Counted from the first letter of the stretch, positions 1 to 6,689 are shown. The stretch is 8,574 nt of DNA from an uncultured Clostridium sp. (GCA_900547915.1 URIN01000041.1:1-8574); one strand, 5' to 3'. Numbers and translations are program-made. Notes: generated from the sequence alone by a model not told the origin.

Positions 1-19
1 GATGTTATGCGGTGATAAT

Positions 20-907
20 ATGAAAAAAATAGTATCAGTAATGTTTTGTGTGGCAATCGTTTTGTGCTTTTCTGCTTGCTCAAGTCAAAAACAGGGAGAA
101 ATTCAGATACCCACACAGCATACAACCGCAACTGAAATCGAATCTTCAGAAGCAAAGAACGGCAGTAGGATATCTGCCGATAACGGATTTACGCCTTTTA
201 CCTGTTCTGAAGATGATGATTTTTCTATTTTTTGTAAAATCGGCGGTGTATCTTATAAAGTCGATACAGAAGCAAATTCGCTTATACAATCTCAGAATAG
301 TTTTGAAAAAACTGTGCTTACTTTTGACGATGACGTTAAAAGTTGTATGTTGGTAGGCAATGCTATTTACATCAGCTGTGCAAACGGACTTTATAGGTTA
401 CCTGTAGATGATAGTGGAAACTGCAGCGTAGATAAAATATCTGTTGTTGTCAGCGGTATTTTATGCACACCTTCATATTGCCTTAATAATCAAATGGCTG
501 TTCGTGTTTCAGGAACTCAGGATGATAGTTACCTGCTTTTGGATACGCAGACGGGTGATTATGAAGCGGCTTATAATTTCAATGAATATCTTTCAGATGG
601 CGATGCGCCGTCCGGTCTAATATCTTCTGATAAAGCGGGTGAGACCGCCCTCGAAAAAATTAAGTCAAAAGAGTTTGAGGGTTATTTTTCAGAGGAAAAT
701 TATTCAGCTGTAAGCAGTGTGACTCTTGTTCATTATCCTGATTTTTATTATGGAATACAGGGAACAGTTTGGGAATTCGGTAAACATTCTGAATATTCTT
801 ATATGGTTGAGATTGTAGCTGACGGTAAGGATATAGCTCCTAAATTTACTGCTTTTGTAAATGCATATAATTCTGAGATTCAATTTGTAAGCTTCAGAAA
901 AAGCTAA
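20..907 (+). CDS. Predicted surface lipoprotein of unknown function
   Basis: This 295-residue protein is not one I recognise. The start is placed at the ATG at 20 because it opens a classical lipoprotein signal: MKK, a hydrophobic core (residues 4-18) and a lipobox FSAC with the lipidated cysteine at residue 20. An in-frame ATG at 2 would put six residues ahead of the signal and is less likely. GGTG at 11-14 is a modest ribosome binding site. After cleavage, a Ser/Thr/Glu-rich linker (about 21-55) leads to a beta-rich region (about 60-190) with short alternating strands such as YISCANGLYRL and YLLLDTQTGDY, which looks propeller-like. A separate C-terminal part (about 199-295) begins with a helix (SDKAGETALEKIKS) and continues with strands ending near EIQFVSF, loosely like a PepSY-type fold. 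It would sit on the outer face of the membrane. The first bases of the window give no upstream context. Lipoprotein status is well supported; the fold statements are weak inference. Confidence 0.8.
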   Translation: MKKIVSVMFCVAIVLCFSACSSQKQGEIQIPTQHTTATEIESSEAKNGSRISADNGFTPFTCSEDDDFSIFCKIGGVSYKVDTEANSLIQSQNSFEKTVLTFDDDVKSCMLVGNAIYISCANGLYRLPVDDSGNCSVDKISVVVSGILCTPSYCLNNQMAVRVSGTQDDSYLLLDTQTGDYEAAYNFNEYLSDGDAPSGLISSDKAGETALEKIKSKEFEGYFSEENYSAVSSVTLVHYPDFYYGIQGTVWEFGKHSEYSYMVEIVADGKDIAPKFTAFVNAYNSEIQFVSFRKS

Positions 908-918
908 TGAATTTTTTT

Positions 919-955
919 GCCCTCAAAGGTCATAATACTTTTGAGGGCCGTTCTT
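919..955 (+). terminator. Hairpin terminator after the lipoprotein gene
   Basis: GCCCTCAAAGGT (919-930) pairs with ACTTTTGAGGGC (937-948) as a 12-bp stem with one G-U pair and a 6-base loop. A short interrupted U-run (TTCTT, 951-955) follows. It starts 11 bases after the lipoprotein stop codon, so it probably ends that transcript and separates it from ldh. The U-tract is weak, so some read-through is plausible. Confidence 0.65.
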
Positions 956-986
956 ATATACGGCACCTTTTGTTAATTTTATTTCT

Positions 987-991
987 GAAGG
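987..991 (+). promoter_or_regulatory. Ribosome binding site of ldh
   Basis: GAAGG lies 7 bases before the ATG at 999. It decides the start: a GTG at 993 is in frame two codons upstream, but it would be only 1 base from this site. Confidence 0.7.
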
Positions 992-998
992 TGTGTTT

Positions 999-1964
999 AT
1001 GACAGAAGCCGAAAATAATCAGACGCAGGACAGCAAAAAAGTTGCTATTGTCGGAGTTGGAATGGTTGGCATGAGCTTTGCTTATGCTATGCTTAACCAA
1101 AATATATGTGACGAACTTTGTCTGATTGACATCAATAAGGAACGAGCGGAAGGGGAAGCTATGGATCTTTCGCACGGCCTTCCTTTTGCTCCCAGTAGTA
1201 TGAAAATATATTCTGGAGATTATAATGATTGCACCGATATGGATATCGTGGTAATATGTGCCGGTGTTCCACAGCTTGACGGTGAAACAAGAAGAGATTT
1301 GCTTCAAAAGAACTATAAGGTATTTAAAACTATAGTAAAGCCTATTGTGGAAAACGGCTTTAACGGTGTGTTCCTTGTAGCAAGCAATCCTGTAGATGTA
1401 ATGACGCAAGTCGTTCTTGAACTTTCAGGTTTTCCCAGTGAAAAAGTTATAGGTTCCGGAACATCGCTTGATACAGCGCGTTTAAGATATATGATGGGCG
1501 ATTATTTTAAGGTGAATCCTAGAAATGTGCATGCATATGTAATGGGAGAACACGGAGACTCAGAGTTCGTTGCGTGGAGCAGCGCTATGCTGTCTGTGTT
1601 GCCCATACACGAACTTGAATCGCATAGTGATGAAATGATGAGAGATCTTGATGAAATAGCTGTAAATGTCCGTGAATCGGCTTATAAGATCATTAAAGCA
1701 AAGAAAGCTACCTATTACGGAATAGGTATGGTACTAGCCAGACTTACACGGGCAATTCTAAATGACGAGAATTCTATTTTTACTGTATCAGCTTATCTCA
1801 ATGGGGAATATTCACATAGCGGATTTTATATCGGAGTCCCCGCTCTTATAAACAGAAGTGGAATTAGAAAGATACTTGAGATTCCTCTTGACGATGAAGA
1901 GAAAAAGAATTTTGAGGCATCTGCAAGTGTTATCAAAGAAATGATAGATGAAATCGGACTTTGA
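999..1964 (+). CDS. ldh: L-lactate dehydrogenase (NAD-dependent)
   Basis: This cytosolic enzyme interconverts pyruvate plus NADH and L-lactate plus NAD+, the usual fermentative route for reoxidising NADH. The 321 residues match the usual family length of about 310-330. Visible landmarks are the Rossmann loop GVGMVG (19-24), the acidic residue D45 in CLID that favours NAD over NADP, and the mobile substrate loop PQLDGETR (91-98). Q92 in that loop is the residue that separates lactate from malate dehydrogenases (Arg in the latter), and R98 is the loop arginine. D158 and R161 lie in LDTARLR, and the catalytic histidine is H185 in GEHGDSEF. All key residues are present, so an active enzyme is expected. 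The gene appears monocistronic, lying between a hairpin upstream and a promoter-like sequence overlapping its own stop codon. Clostridial ldh genes are often Rex targets, but only a half-site (TTGTTAA, 970-976) is seen upstream. Confidence 0.95.
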   Translation: MTEAENNQTQDSKKVAIVGVGMVGMSFAYAMLNQNICDELCLIDINKERAEGEAMDLSHGLPFAPSSMKIYSGDYNDCTDMDIVVICAGVPQLDGETRRDLLQKNYKVFKTIVKPIVENGFNGVFLVASNPVDVMTQVVLELSGFPSEKVIGSGTSLDTARLRYMMGDYFKVNPRNVHAYVMGEHGDSEFVAWSSAMLSVLPIHELESHSDEMMRDLDEIAVNVRESAYKIIKAKKATYYGIGMVLARLTRAILNDENSIFTVSAYLNGEYSHSGFYIGVPALINRSGIRKILEIPLDDEEKKNFEASASVIKEMIDEIGL

Positions 1965-1987
1965 CAGGAAGATACTGTCATTATAAT
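1961..1987 (+). promoter_or_regulatory. Candidate sigma-A promoter for the XRE membrane regulator
   Basis: A perfect -35 word TTGACA (1961-1966) overlaps the ldh stop codon. TATAAT (1982-1987) follows at a short 15-base spacing; TAATAT (1984-1989) gives the usual 17. Transcription would begin near 1995, leaving a 5' leader of about 150 bases before the TTG start at 2143. This is the best promoter match in the intergenic region, but it was judged by eye. Confidence 0.5.
1962..1980. repeat. Perfect inverted repeat TGACAG-N7-CTGTCA, operator-like
   Basis: Two 6-base arms (1962-1967 and 1975-1980) flank a 7-base spacer. They lie inside the candidate promoter, between the -35 and -10 words, where a bound repressor would block polymerase. 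A terminator role for ldh is less likely because the following bases (TTATAATATAC) are not a U-tract. The binding protein is unknown; the neighbouring XRE regulator is a natural but untested candidate. Confidence 0.45.
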
Positions 1988-2010
1988 ATACAAATATAAA
2001 GACAATTGTT

Positions 2011-2113
2011 GTAAACTGCGTTTTCTACCGTGGGTCGGTTGAGTAAACTGATGAGCGGCAGTATCATAAATAACGTGGTTTACACGTTTACATATACAGC
2101 TTTCGGTAAACTG
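2011..2113. repeat. Cluster of GTAAACTG / GTTTAC words upstream of the regulator gene
   Basis: GTAAACTG occurs at 2011-2018, 2043-2050 and 2106-2113. Its inverse core GTTTAC occurs twice in tandem at 2078-2083 and 2086-2091. The direct copies are 32 and 63 bases apart, close to three and six helical turns. All five lie within about 100 bases of a 178-base intergenic region that otherwise shows only a promoter-like sequence and a ribosome binding site. This arrangement suggests protein binding sites, possibly for the adjacent regulator, but chance recurrence in AT-rich DNA cannot be excluded by eye. Confidence 0.45.
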
Positions 2114-2130
2114 CAAATATCTGTTCCCTC

Positions 2131-2137
2131 GGAGGGG
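2131..2137 (+). promoter_or_regulatory. Strong ribosome binding site supporting a TTG start
   Basis: GGAGGGG ends 5 bases before the TTG at 2143 (7 bases if the core GGAGG is counted). No ATG or GTG gives an equally complete HTH domain: the next in-frame ATG (residue 19) would remove its first helix. The TTG start is therefore preferred. Confidence 0.8.
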
Positions 2138-2142
2138 TTGTT

Positions 2143-4101
2143 TTGGATAACATAAAATTCGGAAAATTTATTAAACAGTTAAGGGCTGAAAAGAATATGA
2201 CGCAAAAACAGCTTGCCGAAAAGTTGTTTATTACGGACAAAGCTGTTTCAAAATGGGAACGCGGACTAAGTCTTCCCGATATTTCATTACTTGAAAACAT
2301 AGCTGAGATCTTTGACGTTTCTGTGTCAGAACTTGTTAATGGGGAACGTGACACTTCACCGAAGGATGATGAAGATCCCGATACATATAATAATTCTGAT
2401 TTAAATTACAGTGATAACGATCAGTATCATGAAAGATTACAGCCGAATAATTATGATGTTTCAGAAAATAATTTTCTGCTTCCTCGAACACTTGATGATT
2501 ATAAAAAGTCAAAGTTTGAAAATTTCCGTCAGAAAATCAAACCTGTTGCAATAATATCAGTAGTTCTGGCTGTTATTCTGATTGTAGTTCAAGTGTCATA
2601 TTATTTTCTAAATGCTACTAAAGGCATTGAGTATCCCTTTGCTTATCAGGAAAATGTTGTTAGTGAACTGTGTGTGTTGCTTATGTTTTTCGGAATGTTT
2701 TTCTTAACACGCAGACAGTCCAGATGGCATGTTTTTTCAATTATGTTATTGATAGTGTTGACTGGATTCAATTATGTTCTCTTTGCTTCAGGACCTAAAG
2801 AAACGGTTAAAGTTGATTATTCACCCGGTTATTCGAATTGCGCTATTGTTAAGCGTAACACAAAGAATGGACAAATTAAGCTATACAGACCTTTTTTAGG
2901 TGTTTTTTGTAAAGAGCATGATGTTATTTCAGATTCATCTACTAAACTCCAAAATACTCAGTGGCTAAACAGTGATGTCTGCCTTGTTACATACGCATAT
3001 GATTTTGGCGCGGTGAAAGGTTACGCTGCAACATATGGTGACAGGTCTGACGGCACAAGTTATTATTCCGTATGCAATGCTGTAACAGGTACATGGACAG
3101 CAACTAATAAAAGCGCCGATTCTGTTGGGTTTATCTGTGATAAAAACGGTATAAAGATTACATATAACGGAACTGATTATGAATACAGCTATTCTAGTAC
3201 GGAGCAGTACGGCACAACTGCTATAATACTAAGAGGGGAATATTCTGACGAATATATCATAGCACTTAATGAGGATTGTGTTATTGATAATGTTTCCGGA
3301 ATTATTGAAGACGGCGGAACTGTTACTCTGTGTAAAATAGGGGAGGGTTCTGCTCCTGTTGTTATGAGTTGTAAAACAAGCAAACAGGAAAATCTCGAGG
3401 AATATAGCGTGGTTTCTCCTCCTGCGGGTGAGTATGAAATATGTAATGGTATTATTTATTACAGTTATGACGGTGTGAAAACATATACCGCACCTGCTGA
3501 AATAAGAGGAGATAAACTGTGTGATAATGGGTCTGCAATAAGTGATAATATAACTTATTTTACAGTACGTGAAGAGAACGGAGCCAAGATATATTATAAG
3601 ACTTCAGATTCTGATGAATGGAAAAACACATTCATTCAACTTGACGGCTATTTTGAAATCGGCTCAATGGGATTCCTAGATGAGAATAATATATATATGC
3701 TTGCATTTGTTGATTTCGCTATGACGGACGCTTTCGGTTCAATTAAATATACTTCAAATGGAGGAAAAACATGGAGTGACCGCTCATACGGCGTTGGCGA
3801 AAACGATTATACTCATTTTAAAATAAACAGTGAATGTCTTTATATTGATGAAAACACAGCGTTTTTAACTATGCCTTCCGGCAGCGGTGAGGACAGCAGT
3901 CTTTTTATGTCTACAGACGGAGGCAGAACATTCAGTCTTGTTACATTCAGTACTGCAGTGGATTATGATTATTATAATCTGCCCGTTTATGAAAACGGTG
4001 TTCTAACAGTCAAAAACACAATGGGTTCAGATGCAGATATTACTGAAATTTCAAAAACTTTCGTTTCATATGACTATGGAAAAACATGGTCAGAACAATA
4101 G
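2143..4101 (+). CDS. Membrane-anchored XRE-family regulator with predicted extracellular Asp-box (BNR) domain
   Basis: The 652-residue protein appears to join DNA binding to an outside sensor. Residues 6-65 form an XRE/Cro-type helix-turn-helix (MTQKQLAEKL, then TDKAVSKWERG, then PDISLLENIAEIF). An acidic, Asn-rich linker (about 70-125) follows, then three hydrophobic helices at about 134-156, 172-189 and 195-215. Positive residues before helix 1 (KKSK, RQKIK) and between helices 2 and 3 (TRRQSR) place the N-terminus inside and the roughly 435-residue C-terminal part outside. That part is beta-rich and carries Asp-box motifs TSNGGKTW (537-544), STDGGRTF (590-597) and SYDYGKTW (642-649), plus a degenerate copy KTSDSDEW (486-493), spaced about 52 residues apart as in beta-propellers of the sialidase/BNR type. 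No obvious sialidase catalytic motif is seen, so a binding or sensing role is more likely than catalysis. Translation starts at TTG. Ligand and target genes are unknown; the repeats upstream make autoregulation plausible. Confidence 0.85.
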   Translation: MDNIKFGKFIKQLRAEKNMTQKQLAEKLFITDKAVSKWERGLSLPDISLLENIAEIFDVSVSELVNGERDTSPKDDEDPDTYNNSDLNYSDNDQYHERLQPNNYDVSENNFLLPRTLDDYKKSKFENFRQKIKPVAIISVVLAVILIVVQVSYYFLNATKGIEYPFAYQENVVSELCVLLMFFGMFFLTRRQSRWHVFSIMLLIVLTGFNYVLFASGPKETVKVDYSPGYSNCAIVKRNTKNGQIKLYRPFLGVFCKEHDVISDSSTKLQNTQWLNSDVCLVTYAYDFGAVKGYAATYGDRSDGTSYYSVCNAVTGTWTATNKSADSVGFICDKNGIKITYNGTDYEYSYSSTEQYGTTAIILRGEYSDEYIIALNEDCVIDNVSGIIEDGGTVTLCKIGEGSAPVVMSCKTSKQENLEEYSVVSPPAGEYEICNGIIYYSYDGVKTYTAPAEIRGDKLCDNGSAISDNITYFTVREENGAKIYYKTSDSDEWKNTFIQLDGYFEIGSMGFLDENNIYMLAFVDFAMTDAFGSIKYTSNGGKTWSDRSYGVGENDYTHFKINSECLYIDENTAFLTMPSGSGEDSSLFMSTDGGRTFSLVTFSTAVDYDYYNLPVYENGVLTVKNTMGSDADITEISKTFVSYDYGKTWSEQ

Positions 4102-4116
4102 CTTATATAGAATAAT

Positions 4117-4141
4117 AAAAGCAGGGCAAAGCCCTGCTTTT
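4117..4141. terminator. Bidirectional terminator between convergent genes
   Basis: AAAAGCAGGGC (4117-4127), loop AAA, GCCCTGCTTTT (4131-4141) form a perfect 11-bp hairpin with a 7-bp GC-rich core. It ends in T-runs on both strands. It lies 15 bases past the stop of the + strand regulator and 8 bases past the stop of the - strand 228-residue gene, so it can end both transcripts. Confidence 0.9.
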
Positions 4142-4149
4142 AATTTTGT

Positions 4150-4836
4150 TTATTTGTTGTTTTCTAAAAGATATGTACCGCTTGACAGAACTGCTATTGC
4201 ATAATCTCCATATTTATAAAACTGTTTTACTGGCTCTTCAAAAGATAAATAATCAGATACGGTCAAGTCTGAGCCGTCTATTTTTCTTACCTTGTTTGTT
4301 GAAGAGCATACATAGATATCTCCGTCACCTACTGAAATGTGTGTTGGCTTAATGAATGTTGAAGCGTCTTTACCGCCTATTCTGAGATCAACTTGCATAT
4401 TCTGGCTGGAGTATCTTATAACACAACTCTCCGCAGGGCAGATACACCAAAAATATTTGCCGTCAAGCGCTAATGAACTAACTGTTTCATCATGATATTT
4501 AAAATATCCGCTCCAAGCCAGTTCTCCTTCCCGGTCAAATATTCCCGCTTCTCCGTTTGGATAGAGAACAAGTACCCGCCTGTCATAGAGTATTGCAGCG
4601 TCACATTGCACAAAATTTGGTATGATTTTGCTTATTTGCTCAAATGCTGAACCGAATTTTTTAAAGAGATATGCGTTTTTAGTTAAAACTTCTTTAGTTT
4701 TGTTTTCAAAATCTATAACGCTGTATCTTGCTTTGAACTGGTTTGTGTTCATTAACGGTCTTTTTTCAACAAGAACAGCTTTATTGTTGTCATACTTGAA
4801 AACATCAACTATTTCTTTAGTACTTATTCTTATCAA
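4150..4836 (-). CDS. Unknown cytosolic protein with beta-propeller-like repeats, coupled to rex
   Basis: I do not recognise this 228-residue protein. It has no signal peptide or membrane helix, so it is probably cytosolic. The sequence is a succession of short beta strands with recurring patterns: YSVIDFENKTKEV (39-51), LVLYPNGEAGIFDREGE (89-105), SLALDGKYFWCICPAESCVIRY (about 121-142), PTHISVGDGDIYVCSS followed by KVRKID (164-187), and YAIAVLSSGTYLLE (212-225). The fourth resembles an NHL-type blade (P-x-x-I-x-V-x-D-G-x-I-Y-V), suggesting about four or five propeller-like units, fewer than a full propeller. The start is TTG at 4836, with GGAGG (4844-4848) 7 bases upstream inside the end of rex and only 2 bases between the rex stop and this start. 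It is the last gene of the acn-icd-rex unit, ahead of a strong terminator. Close coupling to rex hints at a related role, but nothing in the sequence shows which. Confidence 0.8.
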   Translation of the reverse strand: MIRISTKEIVDVFKYDNNKAVLVEKRPLMNTNQFKARYSVIDFENKTKEVLTKNAYLFKKFGSAFEQISKIIPNFVQCDAAILYDRRVLVLYPNGEAGIFDREGELAWSGYFKYHDETVSSLALDGKYFWCICPAESCVIRYSSQNMQVDLRIGGKDASTFIKPTHISVGDGDIYVCSSTNKVRKIDGSDLTVSDYLSFEEPVKQFYKYGDYAIAVLSSGTYLLENNK

Positions 4837-4838
4837 GA

Positions 4839-5474
4839 TTAGACCTCCGAAGAAGTGAGATAACCAAGTGTCATAAGACTGTCGGTAAGATGAACATTTT
4901 CTACAAGAACTTCAGGATGTGCCATACTAATATCATAATTGCTGAAGTTCCAGAAGCTCTTTATTCCGAGGTTAATGAGCAAATCTGTAAGTTCTCTCAT
5001 ATCGTTTGAAGGTATGCAAATAACAGCGCAAATCGGTTTATTGTCAATGCAGAAGTTTTCAATGTAATCAATGTTTCTAACAGGTATCCCTTTGATCATT
5101 TTTCCGCATATCGCCTCATTTTTATCAAAAATACCTATTACTTTAAAACCACTGTTTACACCGAATATCTTGTTGCAAACAGCTTTACCAAGGTTTCCGG
5201 CACCGATAAGTATTGTCTTGCGCTCTTTTTCAACACCTAATATCTCGCCGATCTTTGTGTGCAGTTCCGGCACGTTGTAGCCGTATCCCTGTTGTCCAAA
5301 ACCGCCGAAACAGTTGAAATCGTGGCGTATCTGTGAAGCGGTAAGACCCATTCTGTTTGCAAGTTCTTTGGAGCTTATGCGTACAATTCCGTTCTCTTTT
5401 AAACTCTGCAGAAATCTGTAATATCTGGGTAGTCTTTTAATTACGGAAATTGATATTTCGTCTTTTTTCTCCAT
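4839..5474 (-). CDS. rex: Redox-sensing transcriptional repressor Rex
   Basis: Rex is a dimeric repressor that binds DNA when NADH/NAD+ is low and releases it when NADH accumulates, derepressing NADH-consuming fermentation genes. The 211 residues match the family length. Residues about 9-75 form the winged helix domain, with the family hallmarks KRLPRYYRFL (13-22), SSKELANRMGLTASQIRHDF (34-53) and FGGFGQQGYGY (56-66). A Rossmann domain follows with the NADH-binding loop GAGNLGKA (91-98) and the acidic ribose-binding residue D117 in GIFD. The C-terminus keeps ENVHLTD (192-198) of the domain-swapped helix region. The start ATG has AGGGG (5483-5487) 8 bases upstream, and the gene begins 22 bases after the icd stop codon. 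Rex is more often found alone or near fermentation genes; here it is the third gene of a citrate-to-2-oxoglutarate unit, so its level would follow that unit's expression. No complete Rex operator (TTGTTAA-N4-TTAACAA type) was found in the window. Confidence 0.97.
   Translation of the reverse strand: MEKKDEISISVIKRLPRYYRFLQSLKENGIVRISSKELANRMGLTASQIRHDFNCFGGFGQQGYGYNVPELHTKIGEILGVEKERKTILIGAGNLGKAVCNKIFGVNSGFKVIGIFDKNEAICGKMIKGIPVRNIDYIENFCIDNKPICAVICIPSNDMRELTDLLINLGIKSFWNFSNYDISMAHPEVLVENVHLTDSLMTLGYLTSSEV
4844..4848 (-). promoter_or_regulatory. Ribosome binding site for the TTG-started gene after rex
   Basis: CCTCC on the + strand reads GGAGG on the - strand, 7 bases before the TTG at 4836 and inside the last codons of rex. 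It makes the TTG a credible start and suggests translational coupling. Confidence 0.75.
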
Positions 5475-5496
5475 AGTGTTTACCCCTGAAAATCGT

Positions 5497-6675
5497 TTAT
5501 TTTGTCATTTCGGTAATCGTATCCATTACATAGTTGCCGAATTCTTCACAGGTGCAGCCTGTGTCTCTGCCTGTGATTGTAAGCTTCTTCTCTTCAAACA
5601 TACACTTGTCAAGTGCCTTTTCAAGAGCATCAGCTTTATCCTGATAACCTATGTGCGAAAGAAGCATTACAGAAGCCCTGAGCATGCTACATGGATCAGC
5701 GTATTTGCCTCTGCCTTCAGTTATCATTCTGGGTGCAGAGCCGTGGATAGCTTCAAACATTGCGTATTTCTTACCTATGTTAGCAGAACCGGCAGTTCCT
5801 ACGCCGCCCTGAAATTCAGCAGCTTCGTCAGTGATGATGTCACCGTAAAGGTTGGGAAGTACAAATACCTTGAAGTCTTTTCTTCTGTTAGGATCAATAA
5901 GTTTTGCTGTTGTAATATCGATGTACCAGTCATCAGTAACAATATCGGGATATTCCTCACCAATCTTCTTTGCAGTGTTAAGGAATTTACCGTCAGTTGT
6001 TTTTATGATATTAGCTTTTGTAATAATTGAAACCTTACCTTTGTTGTTTTTCTTAGCATATTCGTATGCAAGGCGAGCAATTCTTTCACAGCCTTCCTGA
6101 GATGCTACAGTAAAATCTACCGCAAGGTCGTCAGTAATATTTACGCCGTAAGAACCTACTGCATAACCGCCCTCTGTGTTTTCGCGGAAGAAAGTCCAGT
6201 CAATGCCTTCTTCAGGTACACGTACGGGACGCATGTTAGCAAAAAGATCAAGCTCTTTTCTCATAGCAACGTTAGCTGATTCAACGTTCGGCCAACCGTC
6301 TCCCTGACGGGGAGTAGTTGTTGGGCCTTTAAGAATAACATGGCAAGCCTTGAGTTCTTCAAGCACGTCATCCGGAATTGCTTTGAGGCATTTTGCACGG
6401 TTTTCAATAGTCAGTCCGTCAATCTCTTTAAACCTAACTTTTCCGCTTGCAACTTCATCTTTAAGAAGAAATGCAAGAACTCTTTCACTTTCTTTTGTGA
6501 TGATAGGGCCGATACCGTCACCGCCGCAAATACCAATCACAATGGTGTCAAGCTTCTGATAGTCAACAAAATCTTTTTCTTCTTTGATTTTCTTTGCTCT
6601 TGCAAGCTGACCTTCCATAAGGTGCCTGAACTGCTCTACGGCATTGTCTATTGCAAGTTTTTCATTGTTATCCAT
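5497..6675 (-). CDS. icd: Isocitrate dehydrogenase (isocitrate/isopropylmalate dehydrogenase family)
   Basis: The enzyme oxidatively decarboxylates isocitrate to 2-oxoglutarate, reducing NAD(P)+. The 392 residues carry the expected substrate residues (E. coli Icd equivalents in brackets): S133, N135 and R139 in ESANVAMR (S113, N115, R119), R149 (R129), R164 in FFRENTEGGY (R153), Y171 (Y160), K220 in TKANIIK (K230), D253 (D283), and D279 and D283 in LYGDIITDEAAE (D307, D311). S133 and the placement beside aconitase favour isocitrate over isopropylmalate. The cofactor loop HGSAPRMITEGRGKYADP (311-328) has Arg-Met where E. coli NADP enzymes have Lys-Tyr and NAD enzymes usually Asp-Ile, and is about three residues longer; cofactor choice is therefore open. 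About 45 residues precede the first strand (TIVIGICGGDGIGP). The start ATG has AGGAG (6685-6689) 9 bases upstream and lies 18 bases after the aconitase stop, so the two are cotranscribed. Confidence 0.92.
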   Translation of the reverse strand: MDNNEKLAIDNAVEQFRHLMEGQLARAKKIKEEKDFVDYQKLDTIVIGICGGDGIGPIITKESERVLAFLLKDEVASGKVRFKEIDGLTIENRAKCLKAIPDDVLEELKACHVILKGPTTTPRQGDGWPNVESANVAMRKELDLFANMRPVRVPEEGIDWTFFRENTEGGYAVGSYGVNITDDLAVDFTVASQEGCERIARLAYEYAKKNNKGKVSIITKANIIKTTDGKFLNTAKKIGEEYPDIVTDDWYIDITTAKLIDPNRRKDFKVFVLPNLYGDIITDEAAEFQGGVGTAGSANIGKKYAMFEAIHGSAPRMITEGRGKYADPCSMLRASVMLLSHIGYQDKADALEKALDKCMFEEKKLTITGRDTGCTCEEFGNYVMDTITEMTK

Positions 6676-6684
6676 ATTAGTTTT

Positions 6685-6689
6685 CTCCT
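6685..6689 (-). promoter_or_regulatory. Ribosome binding site of icd
   Basis: CTCCT on the + strand reads AGGAG on the - strand, 9 bases before the ATG at 6675, within the 18-base gap after the aconitase gene. It fixes the icd start at the first in-frame ATG. Confidence 0.75.

Noticed and set aside
2..19. ATG at 2 as the lipoprotein start
   Set aside because: It would add six residues before the MKK signal peptide and has no visible ribosome binding site because the window begins one base earlier.
970..989. TTGTTAA upstream of ldh as a Rex operator
   Set aside because: Only the left half-site (970-976) is present. With the usual 4-base spacer the right half matches 2 of 7 bases, so this is at most a half-site.
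954..1409. 151-codon open frame antisense to ldh
   Set aside because: It lies entirely opposite a well-supported enzyme gene and has no ribosome binding site or recognisable domain. It is a shadow frame.
1962..1990. Inverted repeat after ldh as a terminator
   Set aside because: The arms are only 6 bp and the following bases are TTATAATATAC, not a U-tract. Promoter/operator is the better reading.
2048..2054. CTGATGA, the hammerhead ribozyme core word
   Set aside because: No stem II hairpin followed by GAAA is found downstream, and no pairing arms are evident. The word is part of a GTAAACTG repeat.
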